This document shows positions 1 to 5,640 of a DNA stretch of 15,382 nt, piece by piece. Position numbers and translations under genes: made by a program. Location: assembly GCA_026785645.1 (NCBI GenBank), contig JAJAZM010000147.1, positions 1-15,382 on the forward strand, read 5' to 3'. Positions within the stretch are counted from its first letter, which is position 1. Every line of letters begins with the position of its first letter. Source of the stretch: Sphingomonas bacterium. Its GTDB lineage: Bacteria; Pseudomonadota; Alphaproteobacteria; Sphingomonadales; Sphingomonadaceae. Below the pieces are notes generated by a model. The model was given only the letters and a program-made list of their open reading frames with translations, was not told the DNA's origin and searched no databases.

Positions 1-111
1 CTGCTGGCGCGGGCGGAGGTCTCGTCTTGCGGCGGATGCGGCTGGCGGGTTGAGCGACCTGTTTCCGAGACCGAGGCCGATCCTGCGTACTGCGGGGAAT
101 GCAATCCATGA
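1..111 (+). CDS. C-terminal end of a zinc-ribbon protein (cut by left edge)
   Basis: Frame 1 is open from the first base to a TGA at 109-111 and gives 36 residues of a protein whose start lies outside the window. Residues 10-13 read CGGC and residues 31-34 read CGEC, so the tail carries CxxC-x17-CxxC, a pattern that usually binds one structural zinc. The spacing equals that of the C-terminal C4 zinc finger of the DksA/TraR family, and the finger sits at the very end of the chain, but the residues between the pairs are not clearly DksA-like (a Trp follows the first pair and the usual RL-A-P segment is not evident). Third-position GC is about 70 percent, somewhat below the neighbours. I infer a real 3' gene end; the family is uncertain and it could be any protein with a terminal zinc ribbon. 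Confidence 0.5.
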   Translation: MLARAEVSSCGGCGWRVERPVSETEADPAYCGECNP

Positions 112-361
112 AGCGCGAGCGGCGGGGGATGCCTTGAGACAGGAACGGGAGATCATGCCCCGCTCCCAGGCCCAGGCCCAGGTCGAGATCGCCAAGACAT
201 CAGCGATCGTGGATTTAGAGCGTCGCCCATTGTCAAGGAATTACCCCGGCAGCTTTCTGCGGCCACGATCCGAAACCGGACGTTCAGCTAACGGCCACAA
301 CATGACGTTCCCTGTTCACTCGCTAATGTCCGCTTTCCACCCAAAGCAGACATTAGAGAAT
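112..361. other. Intergenic region between a rightward gene end and a leftward gene end
   Basis: These 250 bases lie between two converging gene ends. No reading frame in either direction looks coding: the leftward ATG at 230 gives only 25 codons, and the rightward ATG at 108 only nine. The region holds three tandem copies of CCCAGG (165-182) and a strong hairpin at 323-356. Base composition in 235-360 is less GC-rich than the genes around it, consistent with non-coding DNA. Confidence 0.6.
323..356. repeat. Long imperfect inverted repeat (hairpin), likely interspersed intergenic element or terminator
   Basis: CTAATGTCCGCTTT (323-336) and AAAGCAGACATTAG (343-356) pair over 14 positions with one mismatch (331 against 348) around the six-base loop CCACCC. 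The hairpin begins six bases beyond the stop of the leftward PEP-mutase-like gene, so it could end that transcript. No run of T follows on the minus strand, so a classical intrinsic terminator is not shown. From memory, closely similar elements (ATGTCCGCTTT...AAAGCGGACAT) recur in intergenic DNA of sphingomonads, which makes an interspersed repeat the better reading. The adjoining stretch 240-320 may belong to the same unit. Confidence 0.6.
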
Positions 362-1102
362 CTACCCGATTGCTGCCCTCGCCATCTCCGTCAGCTTCGC
401 CATCAGCGCCTTGTGCGGGAATGGGCCGTGGCTGATCCGCGCCACCCCGGCGGCGGCCCAGGCGCTTTTCGGCGGGGCGCCGGGGAAGGCGATGGCGTTC
501 AATGGCAGCGGCACCTCGCGCACCACCCGCACGATATGCCGCGGGTCGGCAATCCGCGGCACGAAGAAGCCGTTCGCCCCGGCATCGGCGAACGCCTTGC
601 CGCGTTCGATCGCCTCGTCGATCAGCGCGTCGTCGATCGCTTTGGCCTTGATCAGCAAGTCAGTCCGGGCGTTGATGAAGAAGTCGTCGCCAACGGCCTT
701 GCGGATCGCGGCGATGCGACGGACTTGCAGCTCCAGCGGATGGATCCCCTCGCCGCCAATCACCTGATCCTCGAAATTGCACCCGACCGCGCCGGTCGCC
801 TGCAACGCCGCGACATTGGCCGCGCCTTCGTCGGGATCAGGCGAATAAGCGCCTTCGAAATCGACCGAGACCGGAAGTTCGACCGCGCCAACGATCCGCC
901 TGGCATTTTCCAGCGCATAGTCGATCGGCACCTGGTGCGCGTCGCCGAAGCCTTGCGCATCGCCGACCGGATGGCTGCCCGTGGCCAGCGCCTTGGCCCC
1001 CGCCGCGACCACCGCCAGCGCGCTGCCGACATCCCAGATGTTATACAGCACCACCGGGTCGCCCGGGACATGCAGCGCGGCGAAAGTAGCGAATCTGCTC
1101 AT
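362..1102 (-). CDS. Isocitrate lyase / PEP mutase family protein
   Basis: This 246-residue protein has the size and motif order of the small PEP-mutase-like (PF13714 type) members of the isocitrate lyase superfamily, cytoplasmic TIM-barrel enzymes that make or break C-C or P-C bonds next to a carboxylate using Mg2+. Visible elements are the N-terminal NIWD (21-24), the strand ending DFE (81-83), the acid-rich NFED (109-112), and NARTD (144-148), which supply metal and substrate contacts in the family. The isocitrate lyase signature KKCGH is absent, so it is not a glyoxylate-shunt enzyme; the substrate cannot be named. I chose the ATG at 1102 because it overlaps the TGA of the upstream VOC gene by one base (TGATG) and follows a GGGGGT stretch by eight bases; the ATG at 1165 would add 21 residues that read as the neighbour's shadow. 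Last gene of the leftward cluster. Confidence 0.85.
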   Translation of the reverse strand: MSRFATFAALHVPGDPVVLYNIWDVGSALAVVAAGAKALATGSHPVGDAQGFGDAHQVPIDYALENARRIVGAVELPVSVDFEGAYSPDPDEGAANVAALQATGAVGCNFEDQVIGGEGIHPLELQVRRIAAIRKAVGDDFFINARTDLLIKAKAIDDALIDEAIERGKAFADAGANGFFVPRIADPRHIVRVVREVPLPLNAIAFPGAPPKSAWAAAGVARISHGPFPHKALMAKLTEMARAAIG

Positions 1103-1473
1103 CACGGCGCACCCCCGATTTGTTGGAACAGCTCGACCTTGACCCCGTCGGGATCGATAATCCACGCGAACTTGCCATAATCCTCGTCCTGCCGGCCAAG
1201 GATCTCGATCCCCTTGGCGGTCAGATCGGCGATCATCGCGTCGAGGTCGTCGACCCGCAAATTGATCATGAACGCGGCATCGCTCGGCGCGAAATAATCG
1301 GTCTCCGCCTTGAACGGCGAGAGCAAGGCATAGCCTTCGGGATCATCGCCCTTGAATGGGAACATCACCCCATATTCGCCGCCGACGCCAAGCGTCTCCT
1401 GATACCATTTCTGCGTCGCGGCCGGGTCTGCCACTTTATAGAAAATCCCGCCCAGTCCGGTCACTTTGGCCAT
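1102..1473 (-). CDS. VOC (glyoxalase/bleomycin-resistance fold) family protein
   Basis: The product is 123 residues, the usual length of a single-domain protein made of two beta-alpha-beta-beta-beta modules. The first module opens with a strand reading GGIFYKV and the helix DPAATQKWYQETLGV. The second opens with INLRVDDLDAMIADLTAKG (about 70-88) and closes with IIDPDGVKVELFQQ (about 104-117), the classical end of the fold with the metal-ligand Glu in ELFQ. The first strand lacks the His that most metal-dependent members carry, so metal use and substrate are unclear. A GAGGGGGG ribosome-binding site (1479-1486) lies five bases before the ATG at 1473. Its stop overlaps the start of the PEP-mutase-like gene, and the DUF411 gene ends 16 bp upstream, so translational coupling is likely. 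No function beyond the fold can be given. Confidence 0.88.
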   Translation of the reverse strand: MAKVTGLGGIFYKVADPAATQKWYQETLGVGGEYGVMFPFKGDDPEGYALLSPFKAETDYFAPSDAAFMINLRVDDLDAMIADLTAKGIEILGRQDEDYGKFAWIIDPDGVKVELFQQIGGAP

Positions 1474-1489
1474 GCGATCCCCCCTCGGA

Positions 1490-1936
1490 TCAATGCTGGG
1501 CGAAGACCTTCCTTTTGCCGTCGCGCATGAAGATGATTGTCTGGTAGGGCGGCTTGTTGGCGCCCATTTCCATCCCCGGCGACCCGGCAACCATGCCCGG
1601 CACCGACAGCCCGGCGGCATTCGGTTTCTCTTTCAGCAATCGAGCGATATCGGCTGCGGGGACATGGCCCTCGATGGCGTAGCCACCGACCGACGACGTG
1701 TGGCACGAGCGCAAGTCGTCGGGCACACCGAGCCGCCGCGCGGTCGGGGTGACGTCCTCGACATTGGTGACGCGCACGTCATGTCCGGCCTTCTTCATAT
1801 GCTCGACCCATTTGCCGCAGCAGCCGCAGCTCGCGGTCTTCACGACATTGACCACCGCCGCCGCAGCGGGCGCGGCGCAGGCGATCACCGCCAGGGGCGT
1901 CGCAATGGCCAGCAAGAGTCGGCGTTCGAACTTCAT
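1490..1936 (-). CDS. DUF411 domain protein, exported, probably metal (copper) binding
   Basis: The 148-residue product opens with two Arg (5-6) and a hydrophobic run followed by AAPAAAA, a typical signal peptide with cleavage near residue 27; VIAC at 17-20 also resembles a weak lipobox, so a lipoprotein is possible. The mature part matches the DUF411 pattern: a strand, then CGCC (37-40) followed by GKWVEHMKKAGHDV, a later SCHTS (Cys78, His79) and GHVPAADIARLL, and a Met-containing tail with Met115, Met122 and Met124. In other bacteria DUF411 proteins often lie in copper or other metal resistance loci; the Cys, His and Met residues suit Cu(I) binding in the periplasm. That role is inference here. 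The ATG at 1936 is preferred to the one at 1951 because GGAGAA lies four bases upstream of it. It follows the LytTR regulator gene by 56 bp. Confidence 0.87.
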   Translation of the reverse strand: MKFERRLLLAIATPLAVIACAAPAAAAVVNVVKTASCGCCGKWVEHMKKAGHDVRVTNVEDVTPTARRLGVPDDLRSCHTSSVGGYAIEGHVPAADIARLLKEKPNAAGLSVPGMVAGSPGMEMGANKPPYQTIIFMRDGKRKVFAQH

Positions 1937-1940
1937 GTCA

Positions 1941-1946
1941 TTCTCC
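1941..1946 (-). promoter_or_regulatory. Ribosome-binding site that fixes the DUF411 start
   Basis: GGAGAA on the minus strand lies four bases before the ATG at 1936. The alternative in-frame ATG at 1951 lies upstream of this site and would place it inside the coding sequence. Confidence 0.6.
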
Positions 1947-1992
1947 ATCATCGCTCTGATCGTGGGCAGCGTGGCACCGCGCCGCTGACCGT

Positions 1993-2799
1993 CTAGTGAA
2001 CGAACCGCGCGACGACGTCGCGATAGCTTCGGCTGACCTTCACCTGCGCCCCACTATCGAGCACCAGGAAGCATTCGCCATTGGTGTGCGGCTTGACCTG
2101 GCGGACGAGATCGAGATTGACGATGGTCGAACGATGCACCCGCTGGAAGCGGCGCGGATCGAGGCGCTTTTCGAGATCCTTCATCGTTTCGCGCAGGATC
2201 AGCGTATTATCGCCGGTCATGATGCACATGTAATCGCCCGCCGCATCGATCCGCTCGATCGTGTCGACATCGACCCGGAAGATCTGGCCCTGGTCGCGGA
2301 TGTTGATCATTTTCTCGAAGCGGCTCGATGCCGGCCCTTCGGCGCTGGTTGTTTCGGCCAGTTCCTCGGCGGCCTCGGGGGCATGTTCCTCGAGCGCTTC
2401 CTTCAGTCGCTCGGCTTCCTCCGCGCCGCGCTTCTCGGCCAGCCGCTGGCGAACCCGGTCGAGCGTCGCCGCAAGCCGGTCTTCCTCGACCGGTTTCATC
2501 AGATAATCTGCCGCCTGCGCCTCGAACGCGCGGATCGCATGCTCGCCATAGGCTGTCACGAACACGAACAATGGCGGCTCGACCTCCATCAGGCCCTGAA
2601 CCACCGAGAAACCGTCAAACCCGGGCATCTGGATGTCGAGGAACACCAGGTCGGGCTTGTGCGTCTTGATCGCGCGGATTGCCTCGCGGCCGTTGGCGGC
2701 GGTGGCGACAATCTCGACATCGTCATGCGCCTGGAGCCGCAATTGCAACCCCTGCGTCGCCAGAGTCTCGTCGTCGACCAATATGGTTCGGATGGTCAT
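1993..2799 (-). CDS. LytTR-family response regulator
   Basis: The 268-residue protein is a receiver plus LytTR DNA-binding domain, a transcription regulator of the LytR/AlgR type. The receiver (1-110) has the acidic pair D9 D10, the phospho-acceptor D55 in FLDIQMPG, T82 and K102 in the expected places, so phosphorylation should be intact. Residues about 115-160 form a long linker rich in Glu and Ala with coiled-coil or helical character. The LytTR domain (about 160-268) shows the family signature DYMCIMTGDNTLILRETM and RFQRVHRSTIVNLDLV, then a strand ending VKVSRSYR. The ATG at 2799 has AAGG seven bases upstream and follows the kinase stop by 28 bp; upstream extension of the frame is the shadow of the kinase. 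It is the obvious partner of that kinase. Its target promoters are not known; the DUF411 gene 56 bp downstream is on the same strand. Confidence 0.95.
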   Translation of the reverse strand: MTIRTILVDDETLATQGLQLRLQAHDDVEIVATAANGREAIRAIKTHKPDLVFLDIQMPGFDGFSVVQGLMEVEPPLFVFVTAYGEHAIRAFEAQAADYLMKPVEEDRLAATLDRVRQRLAEKRGAEEAERLKEALEEHAPEAAEELAETTSAEGPASSRFEKMINIRDQGQIFRVDVDTIERIDAAGDYMCIMTGDNTLILRETMKDLEKRLDPRRFQRVHRSTIVNLDLVRQVKPHTNGECFLVLDSGAQVKVSRSYRDVVARFVH

Positions 2800-2827
2800 G
2801 TTGTGGCCTTTTTCCTCATTGCTCGCC

Positions 2828-4021
2828 TCACTGATTGTCGAGCGGAATATCGATGATAACGCTAAACCCGCCATGATCGTTCGACTTGGTCGAGAATCCG
2901 TGGCCGGCGCCATAGGCTTGCGCCAGACGGTCCTTGATATTCGCCAGACCGACGCCGGTGGAGAAGACGCTGCTTGGTCCCGACCCTTCGGCGGCACCGC
3001 TGTCGGCAATCTCGATCCTGACCCCGCGCCCCTGCCGCTCGGCCTTGATCCAGATGTCGGCGCCGGTCTCGCTTGGGGTAACGGCATATTTGATTGCATT
3101 CTCGACCAGTGGCTGGAGCAAAAGCGACGGCAAGCGCGCGCCGATGGTCGAGCTATCGATCTCGAAATGCGGGCGAAGCCGGTCCTCGAACCGCATCTTT
3201 TCGATCTCGAGGTAGAGTTTGAGCGTCTCGACCTCCTGTGCCAGCGTGACCTGCGCGGTCGGCTCGTTGACCAACGTATAGCGCAGGAACGACGACAGCC
3301 GGGCAAGCATCGCATTGGCGCGCTCGGTCTGTTTGAGCAGCACCAGGGTCGAGATCGAGTTGAGCGTATTGAACAGGAAATGCGGATTCAACTGGTAGCG
3401 CAGCATTGCCAGCTGGGCGCTCGAGGCGGCGCTTTCGAGATGCGCGCGCTGGTCGATCTCCTCCTCGAGCAGCAGGTAATAATTGATCCCGTAGTAAAGC
3501 GCGGTCCAGGCGATCAGAAGCACGAAATCGAGCAGCAAAGCGCCGAGATATTCGAGGCCCACCGGTTCGTAATCGGGCTTGAGGAAGGTCACGTAGCTCC
3601 ACGTCTCTATGACCGAAAAGGTACCCGCCGCGATCACTACCGTCGCAAATGACAGGATCAGCGTCCATAACACCCGCATCGCGATCAGCCGCCGGAACAG
3701 GCTGGCCATCAGCAGGGTCAGCGAATAGCCCGTCGCGGTCAGCAGCAGCGTGTGGACGATGAACATCGCGCCCATTGAATTGGCCAGGCCGGACAAGGAG
3801 CGGAGGATGAAATAGCCGCCCCAGCCGATCGACTGGAGCACCCAGAAGGCGCGATTCTTGTCGTCGAAGAAGGGCGCGTCGAGCCCGACCCCCTTGAGGA
3901 TCGGCTTGGCCGGACCCTTGGGTCGAACCGCGATCTGCGCCGCCGATTGTGCCGCCGACTGCGCCGGCGTCACGCGAAGCGGCTCGCCCGCGTCGATCAA
4001 CCGGGCGCCATCGCTCGCCAT
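2828..4021 (-). CDS. LytS/YehU-type membrane sensor histidine kinase
   Basis: The 397-residue protein begins with a polar, Ala/Gln-rich cytoplasmic tail (1-55). About four membrane segments follow (58-80, 84-109, 117-140, 158-184), then a short helix and a His_kinase domain (PF06580 type). The signature LNPHFLFNTLNSIS contains the probable phospho-acceptor His214. The ATP-binding part has LVENAIKYAV (N308), IADSG (338-342) and GVGLANIKDRL (356-366), so catalysis looks intact. There is no separate extracellular sensor domain; the signal is presumably sensed in or at the membrane. It lies 28 bp ahead of the LytTR regulator gene, forming a classical two-component pair. The ATG at 4021 has no strong ribosome-binding site, so the exact start is less certain than the rest. 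A possible promoter lies 36-64 bases upstream. Confidence 0.94.
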   Translation of the reverse strand: MASDGARLIDAGEPLRVTPAQSAAQSAAQIAVRPKGPAKPILKGVGLDAPFFDDKNRAFWVLQSIGWGGYFILRSLSGLANSMGAMFIVHTLLLTATGYSLTLLMASLFRRLIAMRVLWTLILSFATVVIAAGTFSVIETWSYVTFLKPDYEPVGLEYLGALLLDFVLLIAWTALYYGINYYLLLEEEIDQRAHLESAASSAQLAMLRYQLNPHFLFNTLNSISTLVLLKQTERANAMLARLSSFLRYTLVNEPTAQVTLAQEVETLKLYLEIEKMRFEDRLRPHFEIDSSTIGARLPSLLLQPLVENAIKYAVTPSETGADIWIKAERQGRGVRIEIADSGAAEGSGPSSVFSTGVGLANIKDRLAQAYGAGHGFSTKSNDHGGFSVIIDIPLDNQ

Positions 4022-4056
4022 CGTCAGCGCTTGAGTCCCGGTCCCTGCATCACCCC

Positions 4057-4085
4057 GATATAGGCGAGGCTAGCTCGATCCCCAA
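4057..4085 (-). promoter_or_regulatory. Candidate sigma-70-like promoter of the kinase-regulator operon
   Basis: On the minus strand TTGGGG (4085-4080) and TATATC (4062-4057) are separated by 17 bases, matching three and four of six consensus positions. Transcription would start near 4050, about 30 bases before the kinase ATG. It lies in the 79-bp gap after the upstream membrane-protein gene. The match is modest and could be chance. Confidence 0.35.
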
Positions 4086-4100
4086 GCGCGCCGCATCGGG

Positions 4101-4928
4101 TCATCGCCGGCGGCGCGCCAGGATCGCCGTAAGCAGTGCTATGAACAATGCGCCCGCGCCCCCGATCCCGCCGATGATTACCGCGATTATTGGCGCGACT
4201 TCCTGCAAATTGCTCGTCTTGATCCGCCACATTCCCCAGGCGAAGGCGATCGCCCCGACCGATGCAAACCCCAGCGCGACCGCGATGGTCAGGCCCGGCT
4301 TGCGGATCGCAATCCCCTCGCCGCTCGGCATCAGCGGGATGAACTGTTCGTACACCCGCACGCCCTCAGCGCGGTAGCGCGCCGGCACCGGGAACCGCAG
4401 CGTCATGCGCAGCGGCATCGAGCGATGGCGCGGGTAGGAAATGTGGAATTCGAGGCATTCGGGCTCGGCCGGAGCAGGCAGCCAGTAGAGCGCGTACATG
4501 CCCGGAATGCCGCCCCGGCGAAGGACGTGGTAACTGTCGCCGATCAGCGCCGACGTGCGGCCGACGATGATCTCGACCGGAAGCGATGGTCGATGCTCGT
4601 CGTAGGTCAAATCATTGGCGAACGTCCCCGGGGTCGCGGCGCGGATCCGATCGAAAACTCGAAACTGCTCCCATTCGTCGGGCGTCACCGACCAGCGCTC
4701 CAGCACATTTTCGCCGGCGCGCAGTTTCGCCTCGCCGCGGCTGTGCAGCATGGCGAACAGCATCTGCACCAGCCCGATCAGAAAAAGGGTGCCCCCGATT
4801 GCGCCAGCCAACCCCCAGCGCCAGTCGTCACCGGCCGGGCCGACCATGCTGATCGACAGCGCGCACAGCGCCGCCCCGGCCAGCAGCATCGCCAGATAGA
4901 AAAAAATCTTTCGCGCCGGATTGCGCAT
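4101..4928 (-). CDS. Membrane protein of unknown function, four predicted membrane segments
   Basis: I do not recognise this 275-residue protein. Two hydrophobic segments lie near the N-terminus (about 8-29 and 38-60). A polar central domain of about 150 residues (62-210) follows, rich in beta-type segments and aromatic residues (Trp79, Trp86, Tyr145, Tyr148). Two further segments lie near the C-terminus (212-233 and 245-270), and the chain ends in four arginines, which favours a cytoplasmic C-terminus. The pattern of paired membrane hairpins flanking a soluble domain is reminiscent of DUF3592-like proteins, but I cannot show that. The ATG at 4928 is chosen because AAGGGG (4934-4939) lies five bases upstream; the in-frame ATG at 4955 has no such site. 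It lies 79 bp upstream of the kinase on the same strand and could be co-transcribed with it. It diverges from the HD-domain gene. Confidence 0.75.
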   Translation of the reverse strand: MRNPARKIFFYLAMLLAGAALCALSISMVGPAGDDWRWGLAGAIGGTLFLIGLVQMLFAMLHSRGEAKLRAGENVLERWSVTPDEWEQFRVFDRIRAATPGTFANDLTYDEHRPSLPVEIIVGRTSALIGDSYHVLRRGGIPGMYALYWLPAPAEPECLEFHISYPRHRSMPLRMTLRFPVPARYRAEGVRVYEQFIPLMPSGEGIAIRKPGLTIAVALGFASVGAIAFAWGMWRIKTSNLQEVAPIIAVIIGGIGGAGALFIALLTAILARRRR

Positions 4929-5006
4929 CGCTGCCCCTTGTTCGTCGCCGTCCATGATCGCACTGTGTCGATCATTGTAAAAGCCAGTCGCGCAATCGAC
5001 AAAAAT

Positions 5007-5019
5007 AGCTAGACTAGCT
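5007..5019. promoter_or_regulatory. Perfect short palindrome in the leader of the HD-domain gene
   Basis: AGCTAG and CTAGCT flank a single central A, giving six perfect base pairs per arm. The site ends three bases before the GAGGAGAG ribosome-binding site of the gene at 5036 and lies in the only AT-rich patch of the divergent intergenic region. It could be an operator for a dimeric repressor; it could also be chance. Confidence 0.3.
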
Positions 5020-5035
5020 GCTGAGGAGAGACCCG

Positions 5036-5623
5036 ATGAACGATCACAGACAGGCAAGCTTTCGTCACATGGACGAAGGCACGGCCGAGGATTGGGCAAT
5101 CATCGGCCAGCATTTCATGCCCTTCGCCGGCCAGCTCGCCGACCGCGTGCTGACCCATCTCAAGATCCTCGACGGCGATTATGGCGGCTTCCCGATCGAC
5201 CGGCTGCAGCACAGCCTGCAGACCGCGACCCGCGCGTATCGCGGGGGCGAGAGCGAGGAATATATCGTCGCCGCTCTGCTCCACGACATTGGCGATACCC
5301 TGTGCAGCTACAATCATCCCGATGTGGCGGCGGCGATCCTCAAACCCTTCGTCGACGAGAAACTGCACTGGATGGTCGAGCATCACGGCATCTTCCAGGG
5401 CTATTATTTCTTCCATTATCTCGGGATGGACCGCGACATGCGCGAGAATTTCCGCGGCCATGAGCATTTTGAAGATACCGCGCGTTTCTGCGAAATTTAC
5501 GACCAGAAAGCGTTCGACTCAGCTTATGACAGCGCTCCGCTCGAGTTTTACGAGCCAATGGTTCGACGGGTTCTCGCGGCACCTAAGCGCTCGATTTACG
5601 TTGGACTCGCTGAATCCGGCTGA
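5036..5623 (+). CDS. HD-domain protein, probable metal-dependent (di-iron oxygenase-like or hydrolase)
   Basis: The 195-residue cytoplasmic protein is a single HD domain. Candidate ligands are His59 (in LQHSLQTA), His83-Asp84 (ALLHDIGD), His94 (NHPDVAAAIL), His116 or His117 (MVEHHGIF) and Asp156 (EIYDQKAFD). Six such ligands, with 24 residues between the first His and the HD pair, are the layout of the mixed-valent di-iron oxygenases PhnZ and MIOX; ordinary HD phosphohydrolases often have fewer. The long aromatic segment after HHG (IFQGYYFFHYLG) and DRDMRENFRGH are distinctive for this subfamily. So it may cleave a C-C or C-P bond with O2, but the substrate is unknown and a hydrolase remains possible. 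Start is secure: GAGGAGAG (5023-5030) lies five bases before the ATG. The aminopeptidase gene begins 17 bp after its stop, implying an operon. Confidence 0.85.
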   Translation: MNDHRQASFRHMDEGTAEDWAIIGQHFMPFAGQLADRVLTHLKILDGDYGGFPIDRLQHSLQTATRAYRGGESEEYIVAALLHDIGDTLCSYNHPDVAAAILKPFVDEKLHWMVEHHGIFQGYYFFHYLGMDRDMRENFRGHEHFEDTARFCEIYDQKAFDSAYDSAPLEFYEPMVRRVLAAPKRSIYVGLAESG

Positions 5624-5640
5624 CGAAGGACTGAATTCCA

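Noticed and set aside
165..182. Three tandem CCCAGG copies
   Set aside because: Too short and too GC-biased to be called a functional repeat; no sign of extension on either side.
50..1180. Rightward open frame of 376 codons across the left edge and the PEP-mutase-like gene
   Set aside because: It is antisense to a gene with clear family motifs, its product is Arg/Asp/Gln-rich without recognisable domains, and it crosses the hairpin region.
2800..3315. Upstream extension of the LytTR regulator frame
   Set aside because: It overlaps the kinase coding sequence in another frame, gives Arg/Ser-rich sequence, and the receiver begins exactly at the ATG at 2799.
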